A program made the translations under genes and the position numbers. Below the pieces are notes generated by a model. The model searched no databases, had not been told where the DNA came from, and saw only the letters and a program-made list of their open reading frames with translations. This document shows positions 8,236-17,497 of a stretch of DNA of 64,000 nt, piece by piece (position 1 is the first letter of the stretch; the number at the start of each line of letters is the position of its first letter). Source of the stretch: Denitrobaculum tricleocarpae (GTDB lineage: Bacteria; Pseudomonadota; Alphaproteobacteria; Kiloniellales; Kiloniellaceae); assembly GCF_007004665.1 (NCBI RefSeq), contig NZ_ML660063.1:1-64000 (forward strand). Direction: 5' to 3'.

Positions 8236-9591
8236 TTAATTTGAGGCCTTTTCCTGAAGAATGTTGCCTGCTAGCGCCAAGGCGCGCTCGACCTTCGGAT
8301 ATCCGACATACGGAATGAGATTGAGAAGTGTCTCGATCACTTCGACCGGTGTTGCGCCGACATTCAACGCCGCCTCAACATGGACCCGCAATGGCGTTTC
8401 CGAAGTCATGGTTCCGACCGACGCCATACTTGCAATCGCGGTCAGCTCGCGTACTTTTTTGTCGATGCCCGGCCGTGAAAAGATATCGCCATAGGAGTGG
8501 GTGACGATCATCTGTCCGATTTCCGGCGCAATGTTTTCAAAGCCGGCGACAATCGCCTGACCGGTGCCGCCGGAGATAACGGACAGAGTATCAGCTCCCC
8601 GTTTGAAGCGTGACGCATGCGCCTCCGACGGCTCGCTGTCGGGTGTTTCGTCTGACTCAGAGAGCAAAACGGCTTTCGCATCGATCTCGCGGAACAGCTC
8701 TGCAATGGTGAAAAAGCCGACAAGCGCGGCTGGGAAGCCGGCATAGACTGTCAGCTGGATGATCGCTTCAATGATTTCGTCACGCGCAACACCCCGGCGC
8801 AGAGCGGACAACACATAGTCTCTGAGCGATTGTCGGCTGTTCCCGGCTGTTGCGAGCATCGAGATGGCCGACAGATACTTCGTTTTTGCGTCAAGCCCGT
8901 CCCGCGTCAGCAATTCGCCGTGAAGAAACTCCACCAAGAGCTTTGCAAAAACCGGCGAGGTTTCGGCGAGTTGCCGAAGACGCTGCGGTGCATTTTCGCC
9001 GTGAGCGGCGAGGTGCCGAAGCCCGCGCAGGTGCCGTTCGGTGCCGTCGCCTTTACCGAGCGGCACCGGCTGCATTTGCTGACCCCGTTCCTGCAAAACA
9101 TCCCGAATGACAGCGGTTGTGTCGATCGCAGCGGGAAAGCCGCAGATGCCTATGGCAAGAAAGCAGAGCTCGACCAACACCTCGGGTTTGCCGCCGACGT
9201 TCAGAAAGCCGTCGATATGATAACGGGTGGGGAGTGGATGGTTGCCCTGTGCGATCAAAGACGCAACGGTCAGTGCTTCGCGGGTCACGAGGTCAAGATT
9301 GGGGCGCGCCAAAACATCGCCATAACCATACTCCACGACAAAGCGGGCCAGGTCAGGGGAAACCTCTGCCACCGCATTGATCGCTGCGTCAAAGTCGGCA
9401 CCTCCGACATCGCGCAGAATCTTGAAACCACGCCGGTAGCGCTCGCTTTCTTTCTGCGCCTCATCTCTTGCGGACACCAGCGAACTGCCGCCGATAATGC
9501 AGCTTGCCGACCCTATGCCGGCGGCTCTCAGGAACGCTCGCCGACTGCCCTGTGACCACTTTCTGTTCACCATGTAAGTTTCCTCTGTCAT
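8236..9591 (-). CDS. Tat-exported protein with three carboxymuconolactone decarboxylase-like domains
   Basis: This 451-residue protein begins with a twin-arginine signal (SRRAFLRAAGIGSAS) and contains three repeats of an alpha-helical CMD/AhpD-like domain at roughly 55-170, 185-300 and 330-450. Each repeat keeps the order FVVEYGYGDVLARPNLDLVTRE, then an ASLIAQGN region, then a helix ending VGFPAA/CGFPAA/VGYPKV. The CxxC redox pair of AhpD is absent. The HID/HVE histidine found in repeats one and three is replaced by DYV in repeat two. Most CMD proteins are single-domain and cytoplasmic, so export plus triplication is unusual. A LysR gene is divergent from it. Function is unknown. Confidence 0.8.
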   Translation of the reverse strand: MTEETYMVNRKWSQGSRRAFLRAAGIGSASCIIGGSSLVSARDEAQKESERYRRGFKILRDVGGADFDAAINAVAEVSPDLARFVVEYGYGDVLARPNLDLVTREALTVASLIAQGNHPLPTRYHIDGFLNVGGKPEVLVELCFLAIGICGFPAAIDTTAVIRDVLQERGQQMQPVPLGKGDGTERHLRGLRHLAAHGENAPQRLRQLAETSPVFAKLLVEFLHGELLTRDGLDAKTKYLSAISMLATAGNSRQSLRDYVLSALRRGVARDEIIEAIIQLTVYAGFPAALVGFFTIAELFREIDAKAVLLSESDETPDSEPSEAHASRFKRGADTLSVISGGTGQAIVAGFENIAPEIGQMIVTHSYGDIFSRPGIDKKVRELTAIASMASVGTMTSETPLRVHVEAALNVGATPVEVIETLLNLIPYVGYPKVERALALAGNILQEKASN

Positions 9592-9666
9592 TGCATTGCC
9601 GCCTGCCTTGACAGCTTTGTACTAGAAGCAGAAAAATGAATGAAATGAACATTTTGGATAAGTTAA

Positions 9667-10578
9667 ATGAACGATATTCATTTAAGGGCGATCGATCTCA
9701 ATCTACTGAAAGTGTTCGGCGCGCTCCTGGAGTCCGGCAGTACCGTGCAGGCGGCGAACGACCTGGGCCTGACCCAGTCTGCGGTCAGCCACGCCTTATC
9801 CCGCCTTCGTCATCTCTTCGACCACCGGCTATTTGTGCGCGAACACGGTGGCCTTACAGCAACGCCCTTTGCCCGTGAAATTGAACCCCGCATCCGCGAT
9901 CTCCTGATGCAGGCAACGCAGATCCTTCACTTGGGGCGTGACTTCGACCCGGCAACATCAACACGGACCTTTGCCTTGGCGATGCCCGATTACGCGATGT
10001 TGACGGTCCTTCCGGCTCTGAGAAACAGGCTGGCAGGCAGCGCGCCCGGTATCGGGCTCGAAATTCGACAGACCGATAGTCTCAAGGTCCTGGAAAGTCT
10101 TGATCGCGGTGTTGTCAGTATGGCTGTTGGAAACATTCCCACTGCGTCAGCCGACATAGAAACCATTCCCCTGTTCGACGAAGCTTTGCGCGTTGCCGCG
10201 GCTGAAGGTCACCCGATCTGGAATAACCCGCTTACCTTGCAAACATATCTTGCGCAGGACCACCTCGATGTCGTGCGCGATCCGGCGAAACCCGGTTTAA
10301 CGGAGTCAGCTTTGGCGGCACGCGGCGCAAAGCGATCGATCAAATTGAAGATCGGGACATTTCTCGTGGTCCCTCAACTTGTGGCTTCGTCCGGGTTGGT
10401 TGCCACCGAACCCTCCCGCGTGCTGAGCCCGTTGAGTGACACGCTTGGTTATCGAACCGAGGCGCCTCCCTTCCCAAGTCCGCGGTTCACGATCTCGCTC
10501 GCGAGGCACAAGCGAATTTCCGGTGATCCCGGGTATGAATGGCTTGCAGACCAGGTGGTTGCGCTGTTTCGCACATGA
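9667..10578 (+). CDS. LysR family transcriptional regulator
   Basis: This 303-residue protein has the LysR winged HTH at residues about 6-65 (LNLLKVFGALLESGSTVQAANDLGLTQSAVSHALSRLR) and a periplasmic-binding-protein-like effector domain after it. It resembles the NodD/PcpR-like branch, in which FALAMPDYAMLTVLPAL starts the effector domain. It is transcribed divergently from the triple-CMD gene with a 75-base A/T-rich gap, the classical layout for a LysR regulator and its target. The ligand cannot be told from sequence. Confidence 0.92.
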   Translation: MNDIHLRAIDLNLLKVFGALLESGSTVQAANDLGLTQSAVSHALSRLRHLFDHRLFVREHGGLTATPFAREIEPRIRDLLMQATQILHLGRDFDPATSTRTFALAMPDYAMLTVLPALRNRLAGSAPGIGLEIRQTDSLKVLESLDRGVVSMAVGNIPTASADIETIPLFDEALRVAAAEGHPIWNNPLTLQTYLAQDHLDVVRDPAKPGLTESALAARGAKRSIKLKIGTFLVVPQLVASSGLVATEPSRVLSPLSDTLGYRTEAPPFPSPRFTISLARHKRISGDPGYEWLADQVVALFRT

Positions 10579-10598
10579 ACGGACTCAGGTGTTTCGGT

Positions 10599-11351
10599 CT
10601 AATCCATCAGGATGGACAGCATTTTCCCGGGCTTGTTCAGGAAGTCCTTCGTGACTCTGTAGTGTTCCGTTTCTTCGTAGGGCGTTGCGGTGAGTCCCGT
10701 GTCGGAGATGACATAGATCTGCGCGTCGGGATAAGCCATGATGATGGGCGAATGGGTCGCGATGATGAACTGTGAATTCTCCTCGACCAGATCATGGATG
10801 CGCGAGAGCATCGCCATCTGCCGCATGGGCGAGAGCGCCGCTTCCGGCTCGTCCAGAATATAGAAACCCTGTCCGAAGAAGCGGTGCATGAGCAGAGCGA
10901 AGAACGACTCGCCATGGGATTGCTTGTGAAGTGACGTGTAACCATAAGAGTTGATGATTGGAGGGCCGCCCGGATGCGCGTCCAGGTTCTCGATCTCGGT
11001 CGCCACGTTGAAAAAGCTTTCCGCGCGCAGGAAGAAGCCGTCCTTTGGCCTTACATGGCTCTTTGACAGACGCAAAAACGCGTCGAGTTCCGAGTGTGAC
11101 TCGCGGGTCGAGAAACGAAAATTCCGGGACCCGCCCTCGGGGTTGAATCCCCAGACGGCCGCCATGGCTTCCAGCAGTGTCGATTTACCGCTGCCGTTTT
11201 CTCCGACGAAAAAAGTGACCTTCGGGTGCAGCTTGAGCGAGTCGAGGTTTCTGACCACCGGAAGCGAGAAAGGGTATTCCTCGAAAGACGTTACCTTATT
11301 CCGCAGCAGATGAAGCTCTTTCACATAGCTTGGTGTCTTTGTGTTTCTCAC
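10599..11351 (-). CDS. ABC-type AAA ATPase (AAA_21/AAA_23-like)
   Basis: This 250-residue soluble ATPase has Walker A GENGSGKST at residues 50-58, a shortened helical insertion, an ABC-like signature SHGES, Walker B YILDEPE followed by AALSP, and the switch histidine in IIATHSP. It has no transmembrane part and resembles stand-alone, SMC/RecF-like ATPases of toxin-antitoxin, repair or unassigned systems. The start is GTG at 11351. It lies 30 bases downstream of a MocR gene on the same strand, so the two may be co-transcribed, and converges on the LysR gene with a 20-base gap. Specific role unknown. Confidence 0.85.
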   Translation of the reverse strand: MRNTKTPSYVKELHLLRNKVTSFEEYPFSLPVVRNLDSLKLHPKVTFFVGENGSGKSTLLEAMAAVWGFNPEGGSRNFRFSTRESHSELDAFLRLSKSHVRPKDGFFLRAESFFNVATEIENLDAHPGGPPIINSYGYTSLHKQSHGESFFALLMHRFFGQGFYILDEPEAALSPMRQMAMLSRIHDLVEENSQFIIATHSPIIMAYPDAQIYVISDTGLTATPYEETEHYRVTKDFLNKPGKMLSILMD

Positions 11352-11381
11352 GCTCTTCTCATTGGCTGCGTCGTCTCCCGC

Positions 11382-12860
11382 TCAGCTTTGCCGACGCCTG
11401 ATAGCATCTGCGATCAGCTTCACGCCCTGCGCGATCCGGTCTTTGGGGATTACAGAGTAGGAGATCCGCGCGAAGTTGCGCGGCGGCGTTTCGGAGGCGA
11501 AGAAACGCGCGCCCGGTTCGATCAGCACGCTGTCGTTCTTCAACTCCTCGGCCAGGGCGCCGCTGTCGATCTCTTCCGGCAGTTCCAGCCAGACACTGGC
11601 GCCGCCGATGCTGTCCTTGTTCGCGACCTTCAGGCCTGCATCCGTCAGTGCTTTTTCCAGAATCAGCCAGCGGGCTTTGAACTCGCTGCGCTGGCGGGCG
11701 GCATGGGCATTGTAATGGCCCAGCGCCAGAAAGTAGGCGGTGGCGCGCTGGGTGATGCCGGGCGGGTGCCGGGTCACCAAGGTGCGCAGGCCGCGCGCTT
11801 CCGTGATCAGGGGGTCGGCGGCGGCGATGTAGCCCAGGCGCAGGCCGGGAAAGAGGGTCTTGGAAAAGCTACCCAAGTAGATCACCCGGTCCTGGCTGTC
11901 GATGGATTTGAGGGCGGGCAGGGGCGGCTTGAGGTAATTCATTTCGTAGTCGTAGTCGTCCTCGACCACCAGGAAGTCGCGTTCCTCCGCCAGCTCCAAC
12001 AGGCGCCGCCGCCGTGCTCTCGACATATTGACGCCGGTCGGCGCGTGATGGCTGGGGGTGATGAAGACCACCTGCACAGCCTGCGGGATTTCCTCCACGC
12101 ACATGCCCTCCCGGTCCACCGGGATCGGTGCGATTTTTACCCCGGATCGGCGCAGCATCTCGCGCAGTTCCGGATAACCGGGCTCCTCGATGGCGGCACA
12201 GGCCTGCGCCCGGTGCGCCATCAGCAGATGGGCGACGATCCAAAGCGCATTCTGGGCGCCCAGGGTGACCAGCACCTCTTCCGGCCGGGCGGCCACCCCA
12301 CGTCCCGGCAGACTGCGCATCACGATCTGCTTGACCAGCATGGGGTCGTCCGTGTCCCGGAAGTCACCCGCCGCCGCGTCGAAATCCCGCTTGCCCAGAG
12401 CGCGGCGCGCGCAGTCCCGCCAGGCGTCATGGGGAAAGAGGCTCTGATCCGCCTGGCCATAGACAAAGGGGTAGCGGTAGGCCCGCCAGTTCGCCGGTTT
12501 GACCTTTTCGGCCACCGCCGCGTAATCGCCAGGCAGATGCTGAGACCAATCCACTTTCAGCCGGTCGTCCTGCGTCTTCTCCTCCGCCGCCAGGCGCAGG
12601 CTGGGGGAGGCTTCGGCAATCAGATAACCGCTGCGCGGCGCCGAGACCAGATAGCCGTCGGCGACCAGCTCCTGATAGGCCGCCGAGACCGTGATCCGCG
12701 CGATCTTGAGGTGCTGCGCCAGCGCCCGTGTGGACGGCAGCTTGTCACCCGGCGCGAAACGTCCCGACCAGATCGCCCCGGAGATGGTCTCGCGCAGGCG
12801 CATCTGCAGGCTGATGGCGGCGTTTTCGCTCAGGAAAATATGGCTGACGCTGATGTTCAT
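11382..12860 (-). CDS. MocR family (PdxR-like) transcriptional regulator
   Basis: From ATG 12860 this is a 492-residue protein: an N-terminal GntR winged helix (LQMRLRETISGAIWSGRFAP... TVSAAYQELVADGYLVS) and a full aminotransferase-like domain with HHAPTGVNMS, VEDDYDYEMN and the PLP lysine in YLGSFSKTLFPGLRLGY. An open frame extends to 13016, but that extension has no family similarity and MocR proteins begin close to this methionine. The gene is divergent from the chemoreceptor gene. Target and ligand are unknown; PdxR, GabR or TauR-type roles are all possible. Confidence 0.92.
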   Translation of the reverse strand: MNISVSHIFLSENAAISLQMRLRETISGAIWSGRFAPGDKLPSTRALAQHLKIARITVSAAYQELVADGYLVSAPRSGYLIAEASPSLRLAAEEKTQDDRLKVDWSQHLPGDYAAVAEKVKPANWRAYRYPFVYGQADQSLFPHDAWRDCARRALGKRDFDAAAGDFRDTDDPMLVKQIVMRSLPGRGVAARPEEVLVTLGAQNALWIVAHLLMAHRAQACAAIEEPGYPELREMLRRSGVKIAPIPVDREGMCVEEIPQAVQVVFITPSHHAPTGVNMSRARRRRLLELAEERDFLVVEDDYDYEMNYLKPPLPALKSIDSQDRVIYLGSFSKTLFPGLRLGYIAAADPLITEARGLRTLVTRHPPGITQRATAYFLALGHYNAHAARQRSEFKARWLILEKALTDAGLKVANKDSIGGASVWLELPEEIDSGALAEELKNDSVLIEPGARFFASETPPRNFARISYSVIPKDRIAQGVKLIADAIRRRQS

Positions 12861-13085
12861 GGCGGAAGAATAGCTTTCACGACGGAGCGGCGAAAGCTCC
12901 CACAATGCCATTTCCGGCTGCGCTGTTGTTGCGTGCGGGTCGGCGCGCGCATGGCAAAGCTGCGGGGTGAGGATGTAAGCAGGTGCGCGGATGAAATAGA
13001 GGCGCACCACTTCCATATTGACAGCTCAAATACAAACAAAGCGGGAAGTTTTCACAAATACTTAGGAATTTTGCTTTTTAACTAG

Positions 13086-14477
13086 ATGGTTGATCCTATT
13101 GACATTATCGGAATACGGAACGCGATCGTGACCACTAAAGATAATCATCAAGAGCTGCTTAAGTTTAACCGTATCGACGAAGGAACGAAGAAGACGCTCA
13201 GGCAAATGAAGCCTTTTCTAGAGCAAGAACTCCCGCCAATCCTGCAGAATTTTTACCAGCACATTTCAGGTTATTCTGTGCCCGATGGGCTCTTTGACAG
13301 CGAAGATGCAAAGAAACATGCCGAGGCGCAGCAGCTTAAGCACTGGTTACTGATCGCGTCCGGAAATTTCGATCAGGATTACATCGAGTCCGTGCGTGTG
13401 GTCGGGCGGGTCCACAACAGGATCGGGCTGGAACCGGAGTGGTACATCGGCGGCTATGCCTATATCACCACCGAGCTGCAGCGCCGTATCAGCGATCACT
13501 TCGACAGCCGTTTGTCCAACAGCCGGATCAGGGCCAGGCGGGCGGATGCGCTGGCGGCGATCAACCAGGCAGCCCTGCTCGACATGAACCTGGCGATCTC
13601 GATCTACCTGGACGAGGGCAAGAAGGCGCGGGAAAAGGCGCTCGAAACCCTGGCGCAGCAGTTCGAGGGCAGTATCAAGGCTGTGGTCGACGGCGTGGCC
13701 TCGGCTTCGGCGGAAGTTCTTACGACGGCCCAGAAGATGTCGGCTATTGCCGGGCAGACCCGCGACCAGGCCTCCTCGGTCGAGGAGACCTCGCGGAACG
13801 CCATGCAGAACGTGGAAACCGTGGCTGCGGCGTCGGAGGAGCTGACCTCCTCCATTGAGGAAATCGGCCGGCAGGTGACAAGTTCCAGCAGGATTTCCGG
13901 CGAGGCCATGGAAAAGGCCCGTCATACCAACACACAGGTCGAGGGCCTGACCGGAGCCGCCCGGAAAATCGATCAGGTCGTCAACCTGATCCAGGAAATT
14001 GCCGAACAGACCAATCTGCTGGCCCTGAACGCGACCATCGAGGCCGCGCGGGCGGGTGAGGCGGGCAAAGGCTTTGCGGTGGTGGCCAGCGAGGTCAAGC
14101 TGCTGGCCAACCAGACCGCGCAGGCAACGGATCAGATTGCGGCCCAGGTCGCCGAGATACAGGCGGCGACGGAGAGCTCCGCCGAAGCGATCGGGCAGAT
14201 CGTCGGCACCATTGAATCGGTCAGCGAGATTTCGACCGGCATTTCTTCCGCCGTCGAGCAACAGAGCGCTGCGACCGGCGAGATTTCGCGCAACATTCAG
14301 GAAGCGGCCGCCGGGACCCGAAGCGTCTCCGGCAGCATCGGGGGCGTCACCCAGACCGCGCAGCAGGCCGGCGACGCCTCCGCGCAAATGCTGGAAGCCT
14401 CCAAGGGCCTCGACCGGCAATCGGAGAGCCTGCGCGGGGCCGTGCAGGAATTTCTGGCAAGCATCCGGGCGGCTTGA
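13086..14477 (+). CDS. Globin-coupled methyl-accepting chemotaxis protein (HemAT-like)
   Basis: This 463-residue cytoplasmic chemoreceptor has an N-terminal protoglobin domain (about 20-180) with a likely proximal haem histidine at H110 in [18 protein letters not shown], the standard globin-coupled-sensor signature. Its C-terminal signalling domain carries the MCP hairpin tip [19 protein letters not shown] near residue 305. There is no membrane segment, as in HemAT aerotaxis transducers. It should bind oxygen or another gas and signal to CheA. No other che genes are in the window, so it must use chemotaxis proteins encoded elsewhere. Confidence 0.93.
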   Translation: MVDPIDIIGIRNAIVTTKDNHQELLKFNRIDEGTKKTLRQMKPFLEQELPPILQNFYQHISGYSVPDGLFDSEDAKKHAEAQQLKHWLLIASGNFDQDYIESVRVVGRVHNRIGLEPEWYIGGYAYITTELQRRISDHFDSRLSNSRIRARRADALAAINQAALLDMNLAISIYLDEGKKAREKALETLAQQFEGSIKAVVDGVASASAEVLTTAQKMSAIAGQTRDQASSVEETSRNAMQNVETVAAASEELTSSIEEIGRQVTSSSRISGEAMEKARHTNTQVEGLTGAARKIDQVVNLIQEIAEQTNLLALNATIEAARAGEAGKGFAVVASEVKLLANQTAQATDQIAAQVAEIQAATESSAEAIGQIVGTIESVSEISTGISSAVEQQSAATGEISRNIQEAAAGTRSVSGSIGGVTQTAQQAGDASAQMLEASKGLDRQSESLRGAVQEFLASIRAA

Positions 14478-14587
14478 GAGACGCCGCGCTTGCGGATGCG
14501 AACGCGGCTGCAGCGCGGGCTCCGGCTTTTTTGGGGCCGCTGTGCCGTCGCCTCGGGGACGATCCCGCGCCGGTCCGGGGGAGTGTG

Positions 14588-15031
14588 CTAACGTTGTTTC
14601 GCGGCGGTCCCATAGGCGAGGATCTCGATGCCCTGGGCAATCCGGGCGGTCTCGAAGCGGGTGTTGACGATCACCGAGAAGCCGTCATTCCGGGCAGCCG
14701 CCTTCATGCGCAGCACGGCCTCGCGCCGGCCCCGGTCCAGCAGGCTCTCATAGCTTCTCATGTGGCCGCCGAAGATGTTCCGGATGCTGGCCAGCAGAGC
14801 CTTGAAGCGATCTTCCGCGATCACCGTTCCGCCGCTGACGAGTTTGACCTCCGCCGCCTCGAAGCCTTCGGGCAGGGTCTCGCCGGAATGGATCAGCAGC
14901 GAACGGAATTCCTCTTCCCGCCGGTTGATCGAACGGTAGTGCCGGCGCTCGTTGTAGGTTCCGACGATCAGGCCGATCACGATCAAGACGGCGGGTGTGC
15001 CGAAATAAAGGGCAATCTCCAGAGCACCCAC
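14588..15031 (-). CDS. YbjQ/DUF74 family protein with N-terminal membrane anchor
   Basis: This 147-residue protein has one N-terminal transmembrane helix (residues about 5-24) followed by a YbjQ (DUF74) domain: EAAEVKLVSGGTVIAEDRF, the RNIFGGHMRSYESLLDRGRREAVLRM core and a GIEILAYGTA end. YbjQ proteins form pentamers of unclear role and are sometimes called heavy-metal-binding. It starts at GTG 15031, one base after the stop of the related upstream gene, so the two are co-transcribed and translationally coupled. The membrane-anchored variant beside a soluble one suggests a paired function. Confidence 0.85.
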   Translation of the reverse strand: MGALEIALYFGTPAVLIVIGLIVGTYNERRHYRSINRREEEFRSLLIHSGETLPEGFEAAEVKLVSGGTVIAEDRFKALLASIRNIFGGHMRSYESLLDRGRREAVLRMKAAARNDGFSVIVNTRFETARIAQGIEILAYGTAAKQR

Positions 15032-15032
15032 G

Positions 15033-15356
15033 TCAGACGCCCTCCTGCTCGACGATCACCGCGGTGCCGTAGGCCAGGATTTCCGCAGCGCCGGGCGTAA
15101 TGGTCGAAGTTGCGAAACGGATGTTCAGGACGGCGTTGGCACCCGCGGTCTTGGCCTGCTCCATCATGCGCCGCAAGGCCTCGTTGCGGGCTTCCTCCAG
15201 CAGCTCGGTGTAGCCCTTCAGCTCGCCGCCGACGATGTTCTTGAGGCCCGCGAAAATATCGCGGCCAATGTGCTTGGATTGCACGGTGCTGCCCTGCACC
15301 AGTCCTTTGTGTTCTCTAATGCGCCAGCCGGGCAGATGATCCAGATTCGTAAGCAT
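15033..15356 (-). CDS. YbjQ/DUF74 family protein
   Basis: This 107-residue protein is a standard-length YbjQ protein: GLVQGSTVQSKHIGRDIFAGLKNIVGGELKGYTELLEEARNEA-type core, ANAVLNIRFATS and the conserved ILAYGTAV C-terminus are all in order. It is soluble, and its stop lies one base from the start of the membrane-anchored paralogue. Molecular function in the family is unproven. Confidence 0.92.
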   Translation of the reverse strand: MLTNLDHLPGWRIREHKGLVQGSTVQSKHIGRDIFAGLKNIVGGELKGYTELLEEARNEALRRMMEQAKTAGANAVLNIRFATSTITPGAAEILAYGTAVIVEQEGV

Positions 15357-15522
15357 TCAAATATTCCTTTGGTGTTTCATCTATTTTAGGTGGTAGTGGT
15401 TAAGGATATTTTTTTCCTGGTGCTTCGCGTCAGCGTCACCAATCCCGGCAGTTACCAAATGGTGAAGCATCGTATGAAGTTATGTGTGTTTGTTCTCTCT
15501 TTTCCGCCAACTCAATACTGAC

Positions 15523-16218
15523 ATGACATCCAACAAAGATCTTAAAAGGATCTATGACCGCATCTGGTCGGGCGCACGGGATAGAGCGCTCGGCAACGCG
15601 ATGGCCTGTGACTCGCCGCCGGAATTCGGCGAAACGCGCTGGGGCCTGAGTCTGATCCTGCGCGTTCCCTTCCGCGAGTCCATTGCCGGGATCTGCCCCG
15701 AATTGATCGCACACGCGGGAGGCGGGCAGTTCTGCTACGACAGCAGCAACTTTCACATGACTCTGCGTTCGATCGAGGGCTATCGGGGCGATATCCCCAC
15801 CGGAGACCGGCGCGCGCGGATCTATGCCGAGCGGGTCGCAGAGCTGCTGCCGCACCTGCGCGGACTGTCCATTACCTTGCAGGGACTGACCTGCGGCAAT
15901 TCATCGGTGCTGGTGCAGGGCTGGCCGAGCGTCGATCTGCAGGCTTTTCGCGTTGCTCTGTTCCAGGCCCTCGAAGGGATCGAGATTTCCGTGCCCGGCG
16001 GCGAGATCTCGGCAGAGCGGGTGCGCAACACCGCGCACGCTTCGCTTCTGCTGCTCAATGGGCCTCTGGCGGACCCCGCCGGCTTCGTGGAATTCATCGA
16101 TCAGAACCGCGCGCGGGAGTTCGGGGCCTTCACGCCGGAGGCCGCGGAGCTGGTTTTCTATCGGCGGACACGGAAGGAAACCTTCGTCGAGACGCTTGCC
16201 TCGCTTCCGATTGCCTAA
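15523..16218 (+). CDS. 2H phosphoesterase superfamily-like protein
   Basis: From ATG 15523 this is a 231-residue protein. It shows two H-x-T/S motifs spaced as in 2H phosphoesterases: FHMTLRSI in the first half and AHASLLLL in the second, each followed by a hydrophobic strand. Members hydrolyse or ligate 2',5' or cyclic phosphodiester bonds in RNA or nucleotides. An alternative GTG start lies at 15484; neither has a convincing ribosome-binding site. No partner gene is evident. The fold call is by motif only, so the substrate is unknown. Confidence 0.7.
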   Translation: MTSNKDLKRIYDRIWSGARDRALGNAMACDSPPEFGETRWGLSLILRVPFRESIAGICPELIAHAGGGQFCYDSSNFHMTLRSIEGYRGDIPTGDRRARIYAERVAELLPHLRGLSITLQGLTCGNSSVLVQGWPSVDLQAFRVALFQALEGIEISVPGGEISAERVRNTAHASLLLLNGPLADPAGFVEFIDQNRAREFGAFTPEAAELVFYRRTRKETFVETLASLPIA

Positions 16219-16227
16219 ATCAGGCCG

Positions 16228-16245
16228 CTCAAGTTATAGCTTGAG
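16228..16245. terminator. Short hairpin between convergent genes
   Basis: CTCAAG at 16228-16233 pairs with CTTGAG at 16240-16245 across a six-base loop, 10 bases after the 2H-protein stop and before the converging hydrolase stop. It is weak and lacks a T-run, so a termination role is only likely. Confidence 0.35.
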
Positions 16246-16278
16246 TCGGGGTGCATCGCTCAGCCGGCCTCCGGGGCT

Positions 16279-17253
16279 TTACTCCCGGATAATGGTCGTG
16301 CGCCGGAATTCGTCTTCGGGGAAGACCCGGCCCGAGAGCAGGGTTGCGAAGATGTGATCGAAGACCAGACCGGGCTTGCCCTTCTTGCGGCCTGATCTGA
16401 AGTAGGAGTGGCCCTTGGGACTATCGTAGGCATTGTTCACGTCGTCGCATTCGACCGCATAGACGTTGCGCGGCGTCAGGTCCATGTTTTCCGGCCCGCT
16501 GTGGCCCAGGCGCCGGGAGGCGATCTTGTTCTTCAGGTTCGAGGCCTTGCTCGCGCGCAGCGCCAGATCGTCGGAGGCGTAGTAGACCACCACGTTGCGG
16601 GAAGCGTGACAGATCAGCTCGCCCCGTTCGCCCACATGAAGGGTCTCATTCACGACGTCGGCGGCCACCAGGAAGGTGTTGCGCATCAGCAGCGGAACGC
16701 CATTGGCCAGGTCGTATTTGTTCCAGGCGGCGAGAGTCTGCCGCAGGACCCGGTTGCCCATGGAGTGGGCCAGAACGTTGATCCGCTTCAGGCAGGGATC
16801 GGACTGCGGATTATGCTTCTCATCGCTGCGCCAGTTCATGAATTTCTCCAGGACCCGCGCGAAGGCGAAGGCGCTCTGGTCGGCGGCCTTCTGGTCGTCC
16901 CAGTAGTCCTGGACGATGCCCAGGTCGTCGTCGCAGGGCCAGATCAGGGGGATGACCAGGATTTCGCCCTTCTTCTTCTGATCGCAGAGTCTCTGAAACT
17001 CCATGGCGCCGTCGAAAACCGCTTCGGGCAGATTTGAAAATCCGTGGATATAGATCAGGACCTGCCGGTACTTGGCGTCTTTGAGCCTCTGCAGAAAGGG
17101 AATGCTGCCGAGCTCTGTGCAGTCGCCCTTCTTGTGATACTCGCAAAAGAACACCGAGTTGCTGGCGGCGTTGTTTTTCAGGTCGAAGTCGAAGCTCCGG
17201 CCCTTGGTGGTCTTGATGCTTTGTTTGGGAAATCGGTTGGTGATGAACAGCAT
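16279..17253 (-). CDS. Alpha/beta hydrolase of the DUF900 type
   Basis: From ATG 17253 (preceded by AGGGAGA) this is a 324-residue protein. It has a VLIYIHGF oxyanion strand, the nucleophile elbow in VLAHSMGNRVL (serine in A-H-S-M-G), and a late histidine in DHIFATLL or GHSYF, in the order of DUF900 alpha/beta hydrolases. These are probable esterases or lipases of unknown substrate. The open frame upstream to 17787 overlaps the divergent TRAP gene and has no family support. It stands alone, convergent with the 2H protein. Confidence 0.82.
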   Translation of the reverse strand: MLFITNRFPKQSIKTTKGRSFDFDLKNNAASNSVFFCEYHKKGDCTELGSIPFLQRLKDAKYRQVLIYIHGFSNLPEAVFDGAMEFQRLCDQKKKGEILVIPLIWPCDDDLGIVQDYWDDQKAADQSAFAFARVLEKFMNWRSDEKHNPQSDPCLKRINVLAHSMGNRVLRQTLAAWNKYDLANGVPLLMRNTFLVAADVVNETLHVGERGELICHASRNVVVYYASDDLALRASKASNLKNKIASRRLGHSGPENMDLTPRNVYAVECDDVNNAYDSPKGHSYFRSGRKKGKPGLVFDHIFATLLSGRVFPEDEFRRTTIIRE

Positions 17254-17497
17254 GATGGTCTCCCTAATTCTTTGCCGAGGAAATTCCTTTGGAGCTGAAG
17301 AGGCGCCCCTTTTTAAAATCATTCGTAATCTAATGTAAAAAATGACGCTGGTCGCTACCGAATTTTTTCCTGCCCGGCAGGGGGCAAAAACACATCGCGT
17401 ACCTGCGTGCCGCCCAGTCTGCACTGGAACCTGGCGGCGTTTTACGGCAGCATCCGGGGTGTGGAATTTCTTTGCGCAACGCAACAGGGGACGCAAC

